The translations under genes were made by a program, and so were the position numbers. The notes beneath the pieces were generated by a model. The model saw nothing but the letters and a program-made list of their open reading frames with translations. It had not been told where the DNA came from and did no database searches. From a bacterium (GTDB lineage: Bacteria > 4484-113 > JAFGCY01): a stretch of DNA of 29,778 nucleotides. Below, piece by piece: positions 23,467 to 29,778 of the stretch (within the stretch, counting starts at the first letter, position 1; the number at the start of each line of letters is the position of its first letter). Location of the stretch: contig JADZFO010000019.1 of the NCBI GenBank assembly GCA_020849855.1, positions 1 to 29,778 on the forward strand. Direction: 5' to 3'.

Positions 23467-23544
23467 CAACCCCCATTGGCGTGGAAACCAGTCCCAGCGC
23501 CACCTGACACCTCCTAACACCCGCCGGATTACAGCCTCAATTGC

Positions 23545-23573
23545 ATTATAACCGCGCAGTCAGGAATTATCAG
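23545..23573 (-). promoter_or_regulatory. Possible second upstream promoter
   Basis: On the minus strand CTGATA (23568-23573), 17 nt, then a perfect TATAAT (23545-23550). It would read into the same lipoprotein gene with a leader of about 150 nt. The -35 box matches at four of six positions only. Confidence 0.35.
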
Positions 23574-23664
23574 CTTGCGGGACAATTCGCGCCGGGGAGT
23601 GGCCGCATTTGCCGTGAAAAGCACGCAAGTGTTGAATCGGCAGCCCAGGGAATTGCTTCAGCAC

Positions 23665-25599
23665 TTATTGGCTGTCAAGATAAAGCAGGGCCGCACGCCT
23701 GAAATAGTGCAGGTTGGCCGCGATGTACTCCGGGCGCAGGCGCTTGCGGGCCGCGGCAAGGTCGATACCGGCCAGGGGGATATCGCCATTCGGGTCGGCA
23801 TCCGTGCGGTACTGATAGCCGAAGTAGGGTGCGAAATCAGCCCGCCATTTGTTATGGCGTTTTTCGCTGAACCAGGGCAGGGGGACAAAGGCCCGGAAGC
23901 CGCCGTGCGGCTCTGAGGCGTCGGTGTCATACGCGAAGAAAGTCAGCTCCGTGGGACCGAAAAAGCGGCGGCTTTCCACTCGAATACCCTGATCGCCCTC
24001 GTTGAACTGCCCGCCCAGCAGGCTGAGCTCCCAGTCCAGGCAGGGCTCGAAGTAGCTGATGTCCGCCAGCGCCAGGCCGTCGGAGCCGTCGGTCTCGCCC
24101 GCGCTCTCGTCCTGGAAGTAGTAGTAGCGGCCGCCGAGCTTCCAGCGCCCGGGCTCCAGGTAGTATCCCGCCTCGGCCGTGGCGCCGAAGACCTCGCCGC
24201 CGTAGTAGCCGGTGGTGGCGAAGGTATAGAGGTCGGGGGCCCAGGAATCCAGCCAGGTGAGCATCGCGTCGCGGTTCACCGGGTCGGTCTTGTCGGTGAT
24301 GTCGTTGAAGAGCGGCCAGTCCTGGCGCAGCTGGGCACGCAGGCCGCGGGCGAGGTAGAACTCTTCGGTCAGGCCCAGGCCGGCGGTGGTGCGCCAGGTG
24401 GGCTGGCCGTTGCGGGCCACGTCAACATTGCTGGTGGCGCGCAGCATGATCTGGCCGCCGCCGTTCTTCTTGCCGGCTTCCGGCGCGAAAAGCGCGTCCG
24501 CCGGGTAGCCGCCGGGGTGGTAGCTGGAAACACAGAAGACGCCGGGGTCGGTCGCCGGGTCCTGCAGATAGGCCAGCAGGTCCTCCACCGCCACGCTGAG
24601 GGTGGCCTGGGGCACGTCCTCCACCTTGGGGGTGACGACGATTTCGGCGATGCCCTTGCCGGCCATGCGCGCCGCGACCAGGGTGGCCACGGCAACGGCG
24701 TCCAGCTCCTCGCGGAAGCGGCGGTTCTCGAACTCCACAAAGAGGGTCTCGCCGTCCGAGCCCACCAGCACATTCTCGAAGCTCTCCTCGCGCAGGGCGT
24801 CGCGGACCGCGGCGTTCATGTCGCAAGGCTCGGCGTATTCGTTGTCGCAGAGCTTCAGGTCCACGGGGCAGCAGGGGGTGTCCTTGCCGCGCGGGTCGAG
24901 GGGGAAGCGGTAGCTGGCGGTGAAGATGCCGTGGTCGTTGGCCTTGCCGGCCTTAAGGGTCAGGCCGTGGTAGGGCTCGACTTCCAGGCCGTAGTTGAAG
25001 TCCTGGCTGTCGTATTCGGCCAGCAGCGCGGCCTGTTCAATGGGCTGCCAGCGCGCGGAGGCAAAGGCGCCGTTGAACTTCTCGGTGCCGACGCCGGCGC
25101 TGAGCTGGACATCTTCCCAGCCGCTGTAGGTGGCCACGCCGTAGTAGCTGGTCTCAAGCTGGCTCTCGCCGCCGAAGTCCACCACACCGGCAGCCAGGGA
25201 CCAGTCCTCGTCCTTATAGAACTGGTACTTGGCGCTGGCCGAGCGGTCCTGGAAGTTGGCCAGATCCGCGCCCTCGTCCGGCACCTCGGGATAGTCGTTC
25301 AGGCGGGCGGTGATTTCCAGGTTCGGCAGATAGCCCAGGGTAACGCTGTAGCTGCGGGCCACAACATTGCTGCGGCCCAGCACGGAGCGCACCAGGCTGC
25401 GGCCGAGGGTGAAGACCGCGTCGCCGTCCCTGGCCACCTCCGCCGTCGGCGTGTTCAGGATGCCGCTGACGCCGTCGACATTGGGGCTTGGCGCATCCTC
25501 GGCTGCCCGGGCCAGGGCCAGCGCTGACAGCGCGGCCGTAAGGCCCAGTGCTGCACTGGCAAAAAGGCGGCTGATACTGCGCAGGTACATATCTTTCAT
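23665..25599 (-). CDS. YjbH-like outer-membrane beta-barrel protein
   Basis: A 644-residue exported protein. The type I signal peptide (about 1-33) ends ALARA. The mature N-terminus carries NVDGVSGILNTPTAEVARDGDAVFTLG, the opening strand typical of YjbH/DUF940 proteins. Long stretches of alternating aromatic and polar residues continue to the C-terminus, as expected for a large barrel. A periplasmic-looking insert (about 270-370) includes a Cys-rich segment (CCPVDLKLCDNEYAEPC) and an alpha/beta region (FENVLVGSDGETLFVEF). In E. coli YjbH belongs to an exopolysaccharide-related yjbEFGH operon; export of a polysaccharide is thus a guess. The gene begins 11 nt after a small lipoprotein gene, so the two are co-transcribed. 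Its presence supports a diderm envelope. Confidence 0.82.
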   Translation of the reverse strand: MKDMYLRSISRLFASAALGLTAALSALALARAAEDAPSPNVDGVSGILNTPTAEVARDGDAVFTLGRSLVRSVLGRSNVVARSYSVTLGYLPNLEITARLNDYPEVPDEGADLANFQDRSASAKYQFYKDEDWSLAAGVVDFGGESQLETSYYGVATYSGWEDVQLSAGVGTEKFNGAFASARWQPIEQAALLAEYDSQDFNYGLEVEPYHGLTLKAGKANDHGIFTASYRFPLDPRGKDTPCCPVDLKLCDNEYAEPCDMNAAVRDALREESFENVLVGSDGETLFVEFENRRFREELDAVAVATLVAARMAGKGIAEIVVTPKVEDVPQATLSVAVEDLLAYLQDPATDPGVFCVSSYHPGGYPADALFAPEAGKKNGGGQIMLRATSNVDVARNGQPTWRTTAGLGLTEEFYLARGLRAQLRQDWPLFNDITDKTDPVNRDAMLTWLDSWAPDLYTFATTGYYGGEVFGATAEAGYYLEPGRWKLGGRYYYFQDESAGETDGSDGLALADISYFEPCLDWELSLLGGQFNEGDQGIRVESRRFFGPTELTFFAYDTDASEPHGGFRAFVPLPWFSEKRHNKWRADFAPYFGYQYRTDADPNGDIPLAGIDLAAARKRLRPEYIAANLHYFRRAALLYLDSQ

Positions 25600-25610
25600 A
25601 GCTCTGCCGG

Positions 25611-26405
25611 CTAGCTGGCGCCGCCGGTGGGGATGACGTCTGAGACTACGCAGAACTGGCCGAAGTCGGGCTCGAGGTTGCCATCGCCGCCGACTTCAAA
25701 AGTAACTGAACCGTCGGTGTTGGGGGTGAGGGTCTGCACAAAGACCCAGCGGCCGACCACACTGGGCACGCCGGAGGTCTGGCGGCCGCCGGAGAGCGCG
25801 CCATCCAGGTCGTCGCGGCTGACCTCGGTCAGCTTGTAGAGCTCCAGGGTGTTGTCGGTGTTCAGCGCGTGGACCGGCAGGGTGATCTCGCAGGCCTCGC
25901 TGGTCCGCAGGTCGTGGGGCTGGATCGAGGCGCCGCCCACCTTGATGAAGTCCTCGACAAAGACAGCCTCGCTGCCCTTGAAAGCAGTGTTGCTCAGGGC
26001 CGCCTGGGCCGAGAGGGCCCGCAGGGTGATGACCATATAGTCAAGGTCGCGGTCGCCGTCCAGGTCGTAAACCTGCTCAGCGCTGCGCAGAATGGTGTCG
26101 TTGGGGATGAAGACGCGCGGCAGCGCCGCGTCGCCGGGGATCACGCCGCCGCTGCCGGGGTCGCCGCCGATGTCAAAGTTGCCGTCGACCAGATTGATCA
26201 CGCCGCTGTCAACGGTGAGCACCGGGACAAGGAAGGCTGACTTGGGCGATTCGTAGGGGCTGGAGGCTGAGCAGCCGGCCAGGGCCGCCAGGGCGGCGAT
26301 GATCAGGAGTAAACGCATAGCGCTCAGGACGCGCGCCCGGGGACGGGCATTCACCGCCCCAGCAATAAGCTCAGTTGTCGGCCCATCCGGGCACAGCTTG
26401 CGCAT
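25611..26405 (-). CDS. Lipoprotein of unknown function, partner of the YjbH-like barrel
   Basis: From ATG 26405 the product has 264 residues. GGAGG (26414-26418) lies 8 nt upstream, which decides this start. A later ATG at 26318 gives a more standard 16-residue signal peptide, MRLLLIIAALAALAGC, but has no Shine-Dalgarno. The lipobox is LAGC. The mature part (VLTVDSGVINLVDGNFDIGGD, RVFIPNDTILRSAEQVYDLDGDRDLDYMVITL, CEITLPVHALNTDNTLELYKL, GRWVFVQTLTPNTDGSVTFEVGGDG) is beta-rich and Asp/Gly-rich. The DLDGDRDLD segment could bind calcium. I do not recognise a family. It is co-directional with the YjbH-like gene with an 11-nt gap. It may be a lipoprotein partner of that barrel, as in the yjbEFGH operon. 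Confidence 0.75.
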   Translation of the reverse strand: MRKLCPDGPTTELIAGAVNARPRARVLSAMRLLLIIAALAALAGCSASSPYESPKSAFLVPVLTVDSGVINLVDGNFDIGGDPGSGGVIPGDAALPRVFIPNDTILRSAEQVYDLDGDRDLDYMVITLRALSAQAALSNTAFKGSEAVFVEDFIKVGGASIQPHDLRTSEACEITLPVHALNTDNTLELYKLTEVSRDDLDGALSGGRQTSGVPSVVGRWVFVQTLTPNTDGSVTFEVGGDGNLEPDFGQFCVVSDVIPTGGAS

Positions 26406-26413
26406 CGCGCCTT

Positions 26414-26418
26414 CCTCC
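26414..26418 (-). promoter_or_regulatory. Shine-Dalgarno supporting the longer lipoprotein start
   Basis: GGAGG 8 nt before ATG 26405. The signal-peptide-like start at 26318 lacks any such site, so the longer product with a 29-residue N-terminal extension is favoured, with some doubt. Confidence 0.55.
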
Positions 26419-26489
26419 ACTGGCCCGCACCGGGCCGTGGCGATTGTAGGCGGGGCGGCGGGGGGAGTCAAGGAGAGGTGCTGACAGCC

Positions 26490-26623
26490 GTCCTGAGTCC
26501 TGAGTCCTGAGTCCCCTAAGCCCAGGTCCGACGTCCTGCCTGCACGCGACCTTAGTTGATACCTGGCCCTGAACTGCGCAGTAAACCCATGCACGTCAGG
26601 ACTCAGGACTCAGGACTCAGGAC
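26490..26623. repeat. Inverted pair of period-7 arrays (GTCCTGA / TCAGGAC)
   Basis: Left arm 26490-26517 is three GTCCTGA units plus GTCCCCT. Right arm 26596-26623 is four TCAGGAC units, the exact reverse complement of GTCCTGA. They enclose 78 bp. The whole could fold into a hairpin with about 21-28 bp arms. It lies between the small lipoprotein gene and ppx, which are both transcribed leftwards. Confidence 0.82.
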
Positions 26624-26681
26624 CGCTGCCTCGTGAACAGAACGCTCACTTCACAAAAGACGGGCCAGCGCGAGCTCTTCT

Positions 26682-27668
26682 CTAACCCAGCAGCAGTCCA
26701 TAGCGCAGGCCGCGGTCGATCACGATGAACTCCTCGGCCTTGTAGAACTCGCACAGGGCGGTGAGGATGCTGATTCCGGCGTAGATGATGTCCGCGCGGC
26801 CGGGGTCGAGGTTTGGCACTTCAAGCACCTGCTCGGGGCTCAGGGGCGCCAGGAAGTGCAGAAGCTCATCCATCTGGCTCAGGCGTACGCGCTGGCCGTG
26901 GGGGTCGCCCGCATCCTGCCCCGCCCTGCCCTGCAGCAGCCAGACCACATTGCTGGCGGTGCCGCCAAGGCCGGCCAGGCAGACACCCTGCTCCGGATAG
27001 TTGAAGTCGTCGTCGGGCGGCGGCGCCAGGCGGTCGTCCTCCGGCGAGTCGTTGCCGCTGACCACCGGGGCCTCTTCAGCCAGCACCCGCTCCAGCAGCT
27101 CATGCAGGCGGCCGAGCATCTCCAGGCTGACCGGGTGCTTCACGCCGGCCAGCTCAGTGCAGCGCCGGGCGCCCAGGGCCAGGCTGGCGGAGTCCGCCAC
27201 AACGCCCTTGCGGCACCAGGTCAGCTCAGTGCTGCCTCCGCCGACATCAAAGAAGATCACATCACGCGGGGCCGCCCCGCCAAAGGCCTGGGCCAGCTCG
27301 CGCAGCGCGACGGCGCGGGAGAGGCGTGCTTCCTCGTCGCCGCTGATGATGCGTATGTCCAGTCCCAGCTCGTCCTTCGCCGGGCCGGTGAGGCGCTGGC
27401 TGTCGCTGGCGCTGCGCAGGGCCGCAGTGCCGGCGGCGACGATCTCCTGCGCGCCCAGCTCGCGGGCCTTGGCCACCATGCTGCGCAGACATTCCAGCGT
27501 GTCGTCAATGGCGTTCTGGCTCAGACTGCCGTGCTCGGTGAGGCCGCGCGAAAGGCCGGTGACCGTGGAACGGTCCAGCAGGACGCGATAGCCGCCGTCC
27601 TCCTTCAGCTCCGCCGCCAGCAGCTTCACCGAGTTGCTGCCCACGTCAATTGCTGCTTTGATGCTCAT
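26682..27668 (-). CDS. ppx: Ppx/GppA-family exopolyphosphatase
   Basis: A 328-residue, two-lobed actin-fold phosphatase, short for the family (E. coli Ppx has about 510), consistent with the minimal catalytic core. Lobe I starts AAIDVGSNSVKLL (5-17). The catalytic region is IISGDEEARLSRAVAL (117-132) with the glutamate pair at 122-123, then FFDVGGGSTELTW (139-151). These enzymes release phosphate from the ends of polyphosphate or convert pppGpp to ppGpp; the genes next door carry CHAD segments, which favours polyphosphate. The ATG overlaps the TGA of the upstream CHAD gene (ATGA), so translation is probably coupled. Confidence 0.93.
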   Translation of the reverse strand: MSIKAAIDVGSNSVKLLAAELKEDGGYRVLLDRSTVTGLSRGLTEHGSLSQNAIDDTLECLRSMVAKARELGAQEIVAAGTAALRSASDSQRLTGPAKDELGLDIRIISGDEEARLSRAVALRELAQAFGGAAPRDVIFFDVGGGSTELTWCRKGVVADSASLALGARRCTELAGVKHPVSLEMLGRLHELLERVLAEEAPVVSGNDSPEDDRLAPPPDDDFNYPEQGVCLAGLGGTASNVVWLLQGRAGQDAGDPHGQRVRLSQMDELLHFLAPLSPEQVLEVPNLDPGRADIIYAGISILTALCEFYKAEEFIVIDRGLRYGLLLG

Positions 27669-28390
27669 TGCTTCTGGCCCTCGCCCGGACCGCTGTCAGG
27701 CTGCGCGGCAGGATCGGCCTGAGCGGTCCCGCCATTATTCCCGCTTTCCTGATTCTCAAGCACTGCGGCAGGCCCATTTTCCGGCCCGGCGGCGGGGGCC
27801 TTATCGGCCTCCGGGGCGCGGGCGATTGTGGCCCGGGAGACCGCCTGCAGCAGCTCGGCCCGGAAATCGCGGGCTTCCAGCTCGCGCCAGAAGACCTGCA
27901 GATCGTCAAAGAGCCGGGCGCGGCGCTGGGTGACCTCGATGGTCATGGCCAGCAGGCCGGCTACCGGGCCGCCGTCCACCAACTCCAGCATCTTCGCCGC
28001 ATCGCGGCCCAGCCCGCTGCTGGCGCCGACATGGCTGCCCAGCCTGCCCGCCGCGCGGTTCATGCGCTTTAGCGCATCTTCCAGCTCGGAGCGCAGGTAA
28101 TCCACCCAGACATCGCAGTCATGGATCTCGCCCAGGTAGTCCTGCAGCTTCTTGAAGGTGTCCAGGGTTGGCTTGAAGCCCTTACCGAAGAATGGCGCGA
28201 AGAACTCGAAGCAATAGCGCAAGCGCTTGGCCGCGATACGCATGTCATGCAGCTCGGTCACGTTGGCCGGGTCATGGATATGCGGGGCCCAGGACCACAG
28301 CTCGGCGATGCGCGCGCTGAAAATGGCCGGCAGGCTGTAGCGCGTTTCGGCATGGGCGTCCAGACCATAGACGGGTTTAGCCCTGGCCAT
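27665..28390 (-). CDS. CHAD protein, C-terminal half-domain
   Basis: This is 241 residues from ATG 28390; GGAGGT lies 6 nt before it, and ATG 28393 is adjacent. The frame is open to 28462 but upstream starts are inside the next gene. The sequence LHDMRIAAKRLRYCFEFFAPFFG (47-69) and TFKKLQDYLGEIHDCDVWVDYL match the second helical bundle of a CHAD domain, with His48 and basic residues R51, K55, R56, R58 that line the polyphosphate-binding surface. The first bundle is missing here and is found in the preceding gene, which overlaps by 14 bp. The last 50 residues are a Pro/Ala/Gly-rich tail. CHAD proteins localise to polyphosphate granules. The stop overlaps the ppx start. Confidence 0.85.
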   Translation of the reverse strand: MARAKPVYGLDAHAETRYSLPAIFSARIAELWSWAPHIHDPANVTELHDMRIAAKRLRYCFEFFAPFFGKGFKPTLDTFKKLQDYLGEIHDCDVWVDYLRSELEDALKRMNRAAGRLGSHVGASSGLGRDAAKMLELVDGGPVAGLLAMTIEVTQRRARLFDDLQVFWRELEARDFRAELLQAVSRATIARAPEADKAPAAGPENGPAAVLENQESGNNGGTAQADPAAQPDSGPGEGQKQ

Positions 28391-29363
28391 CATGCACCTC
28401 CGGTCCGCTCTGCCCGGCATTGTCATCCGGCGCGGCTGGGTCCAGCCAGGGGTTGCGGCCAAGGCTGATAACCAGGCCTGCGTCGCGCTCGCGCTGCTGA
28501 CGCTCTTCGACGGACTCGGCTTTGTCTGCTTCTGACTCCGCCTCTAGCTCCGGCTCGCTGTGCTGCTCCTCTGCCGGGGCAGCGGCAGCCTGAGGCTCCG
28601 CTATCTGCGTATCAGCTTCCTGTGGCTCGGCATACCGGGGCTCGACCGCCTGCGGCGCGGCGCTTTCCGGCGCGGGCGAGGCGGCCTCGGGAACCGCGGC
28701 CACATCTGTGCCGCTCTCCTCAGGCTCGGGCAGGATGCTGAGGTGCTCATCCCACTGCCCGGCATCCGGCTCCGCGAGGGCTTGCTCCTCAGTTGTGACT
28801 GGCGCTTCGCCCGGCCCAGGCTGGTCAAACTGCCACAGGTCCACCGGCTTGAGCGAAAAGAAGCTGACAAAGGCGGCAGCGCTGTGGTCGCGCTCGCCGC
28901 GGCGCAGCAGCTTCTCCAGCCTGGGCTGCTCTTCATCGCGGCGCTGGCGGGCCCGCTGCAACAGCCAGCCCAGGGCGGCCGCGCGCTGCTTCTGCTCCTC
29001 GGCGCCAAGGCCCTTGAGCTGCTTGTCAAGGTACTCGATCAGCACGTCCGTGTCGCGCGCCACGGTGAAGGCGTCGGCAACGCGGGCCAGGTAGTCCAGC
29101 CAGTGGCGGACATCCTTGTCGCCCCAGAGGGTGCTGAAGGTTTGCAGCGCCGTGCGGGTGCGCCGGGCGGCGACGCGGATCTCGTGCACTGCCTCGATGT
29201 CGTCATTGGCCAGCACCCGCGGCCGGGCGTCCAGCACTTCCTTGAAGAAGCGCAGGATGATCGCCTGGGCGCTCAGCGCGAAAGGCCGGGACGGGTCCAG
29301 CGGCTCGTGCACGATCTGCGGAAACGCGATCTCGGTGAAGAATTGCCCCTCGTGTTGCCCCAC
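28377..29363 (-). CDS. CHAD protein, N-terminal half-domain with acidic linker
   Basis: About 328 residues from GTG 29363. That start is uncertain: the frame is open to 29435, where TTG would fall next to a repeat, and no Shine-Dalgarno is evident. VHEIRVAARRTRTALQTF (59-76) and WLDYLARVADAFTVARDTDVLIEYL match the first four-helix bundle of CHAD. His60 and the basic face (R63, R67, R68, R70) are kept. After about residue 190 comes a roughly 110-residue Glu/Ala/Pro-rich, low-complexity linker (EPEESG, EPQEADTQIAEPQ, EPELEAESEADKAE), then a short charged C-terminus. The complementary second bundle is in the next, overlapping gene. A single CHAD protein split in two, or a frameshift, are both possible. 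Confidence 0.8.
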   Translation of the reverse strand: MGQHEGQFFTEIAFPQIVHEPLDPSRPFALSAQAIILRFFKEVLDARPRVLANDDIEAVHEIRVAARRTRTALQTFSTLWGDKDVRHWLDYLARVADAFTVARDTDVLIEYLDKQLKGLGAEEQKQRAAALGWLLQRARQRRDEEQPRLEKLLRRGERDHSAAAFVSFFSLKPVDLWQFDQPGPGEAPVTTEEQALAEPDAGQWDEHLSILPEPEESGTDVAAVPEAASPAPESAAPQAVEPRYAEPQEADTQIAEPQAAAAPAEEQHSEPELEAESEADKAESVEERQQRERDAGLVISLGRNPWLDPAAPDDNAGQSGPEVHDGQG

Positions 29364-29406
29364 AACGTCATTGTAGCCGCACACGCGAAGGCGAAGATAA
29401 AGAAAA

Positions 29407-29430
29407 CCACCAAGGCACCAAGACACCAAG
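29407..29430. repeat. Period-8 array, three units, xCACCAAG
   Basis: Units CCACCAAG, GCACCAAG, ACACCAAG in direct succession. It sits 1 bp before the stop codon of the GxxExxY remnant, and just upstream of the CHAD gene. Confidence 0.75.
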
Positions 29431-29431
29431 T

Positions 29432-29656
29432 TCAAAGCCGAATTCGCTTAATGCCTTCCTTGATCAGGGGCACATTGAAATTGATCAACAAGCCAAGATG
29501 GAGCCCGGTTATTTTTAGGTAGCTGAGAACCTGTGCGTCATACACTGGATGCATTTGCAGCACTGACTTAACTTCGACGATGACGATGTCATCCACCAAC
29601 AGGTCCAGGCGGAGCCCTGAGTCAAACTTCAAGCCATCGTAAACAAGCGGTCTAGC
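29432..29656 (-). pseudogene. GxxExxY protein, N-terminal half removed by an IS insertion
   Basis: The remaining 74 codons read in frame from the insertion point to the TGA at 29432: ARPLVYDGLKFDSGLRLDLLVDD, then IVIVEVKSVLQMHPVYDAQVLSYLKITG and LGLLINFNVPLIKEGIKRIRL. This is the C-terminal half of the GxxExxY family (normally about 125 residues). The GxxExxY motif itself would be in the lost half. The DLLV...VIVEVKS segment resembles a PD-(D/E)xK nuclease-like core. There is no internal stop in what remains, and the break coincides with the end of an IS481-family element, so the disruption looks recent. A TTG at 29632 could start a 66-residue peptide, but it is unlikely to be functional. Confidence 0.85.
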
Positions 29657-29778
29657 TGTAGTTGCTAAATAGGTTGTTCACTCGGGTGACGGCTGAGAGA
29701 CTGTTGGTTGCGAAGACACCAGTCAAGCCGGAGCACCCGAATGAACATACACAGTTTAGCGAAAACCACGCCTGCGCA
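29657..29778 (+). mobile_element. Left end of an IS481-family insertion sequence
   Basis: The element begins TGTAGTTGCTAAATAGGTTGT, close to the known IS481 terminus, which also contains AATAGGTTGT at this position. It is preceded by TCTAGC (29651-29656), fitting the NCTAGN target that IS481 duplicates. The transposase begins 84 bp in. The right end and the second target copy are beyond the window. Confidence 0.82.
29741..29778 (+). CDS. IS481-family transposase, first 12 residues
   Basis: The frame reads MNIHSLAKTTPA before the window ends. IS481 transposases commonly start MNIHKNARLTP, followed by a helix-turn-helix and an rve DDE catalytic domain. The start lies shortly after GGAGCACCCGA. 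Identification rests on this N-terminus together with the terminal sequence and target site. Confidence 0.75.
   Translation, partial: MNIHSLAKTTPA

Noticed and set aside
24517-25527. Plus-strand open frame opposite the YjbH-like gene
   Set aside because: The minus-strand protein has a signal peptide and family motif; the plus-strand translation is compositionally a shadow.
26490-26623. CRISPR array
   Set aside because: Units are 7 bp, directly adjacent and without spacers; the second block is the reverse complement of the first. No cas gene is present.

Overview
This is a GC-rich window from a bacterium with an outer membrane. No rRNA or tRNA gene fixes its taxonomy. A YjbH-type beta-barrel, eight lipoprotein signal peptides and type IV prepilins point to a diderm envelope. 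The order rpmE-yqhQ-prfA-prmC is a common bacterial housekeeping cluster. Dockerin-like and cohesin-like modules on lipoproteins, plus genus-specific-looking repeats, suggest a poorly sampled lineage. I cannot name the phylum from the sequence.

Left part (1-4829, all minus): two tandem prepilin genes sit behind a consensus sigma70-type promoter. The leading gene starts with TTG and the trailing one runs off the window edge. Next comes a compact operon of a LarA-fold protein with degenerate active-site residues, an RmlC-like sugar epimerase and a GAF/HD-GYP cyclic-di-GMP phosphodiesterase.

Central-left (4904-12391, minus): five paralogous secreted lipoproteins lie head to tail. Each has a lipobox, two Ig/cadherin-like repeats and a conserved C-terminal module that resembles a cohesin fold and ends in QW-x-DISN. 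Palindromic REP-like clusters lie around the two most similar copies. A sixth, strongly promoted copy lies at 22145-23386, beside a 1000-residue lipoprotein (18960-21962) that carries a cohesin-like stretch and a type I dockerin. Most of these proteins share a signature right after the lipidated Cys (C-[DG]-T-x-N-[VI]-G). I consider this multigene surface lipoprotein family the most interesting system here.

Middle (12591-18708): an ABC-2-like permease diverges from an M24 aminopeptidase. Then come ribosomal protein L31, YqhQ/DUF1385, a four-helix-bundle (S23-type) gene framed by 7-bp periodic arrays, release factor 1 and its methyltransferase PrmC.

Right part (23665-29778): a YjbH-like outer-membrane barrel is paired with a small lipoprotein. 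Then a polyphosphate module holds Ppx/GppA and a CHAD domain apparently split over two overlapping genes. At the edge, the left end of an IS481-family element is inserted at TCTAGC and truncates a GxxExxY gene.

Period-7 DNA arrays with different unit sequences recur at 16214, 16681, 18716, 26490 and 26596. A period-8 array lies at 29407.
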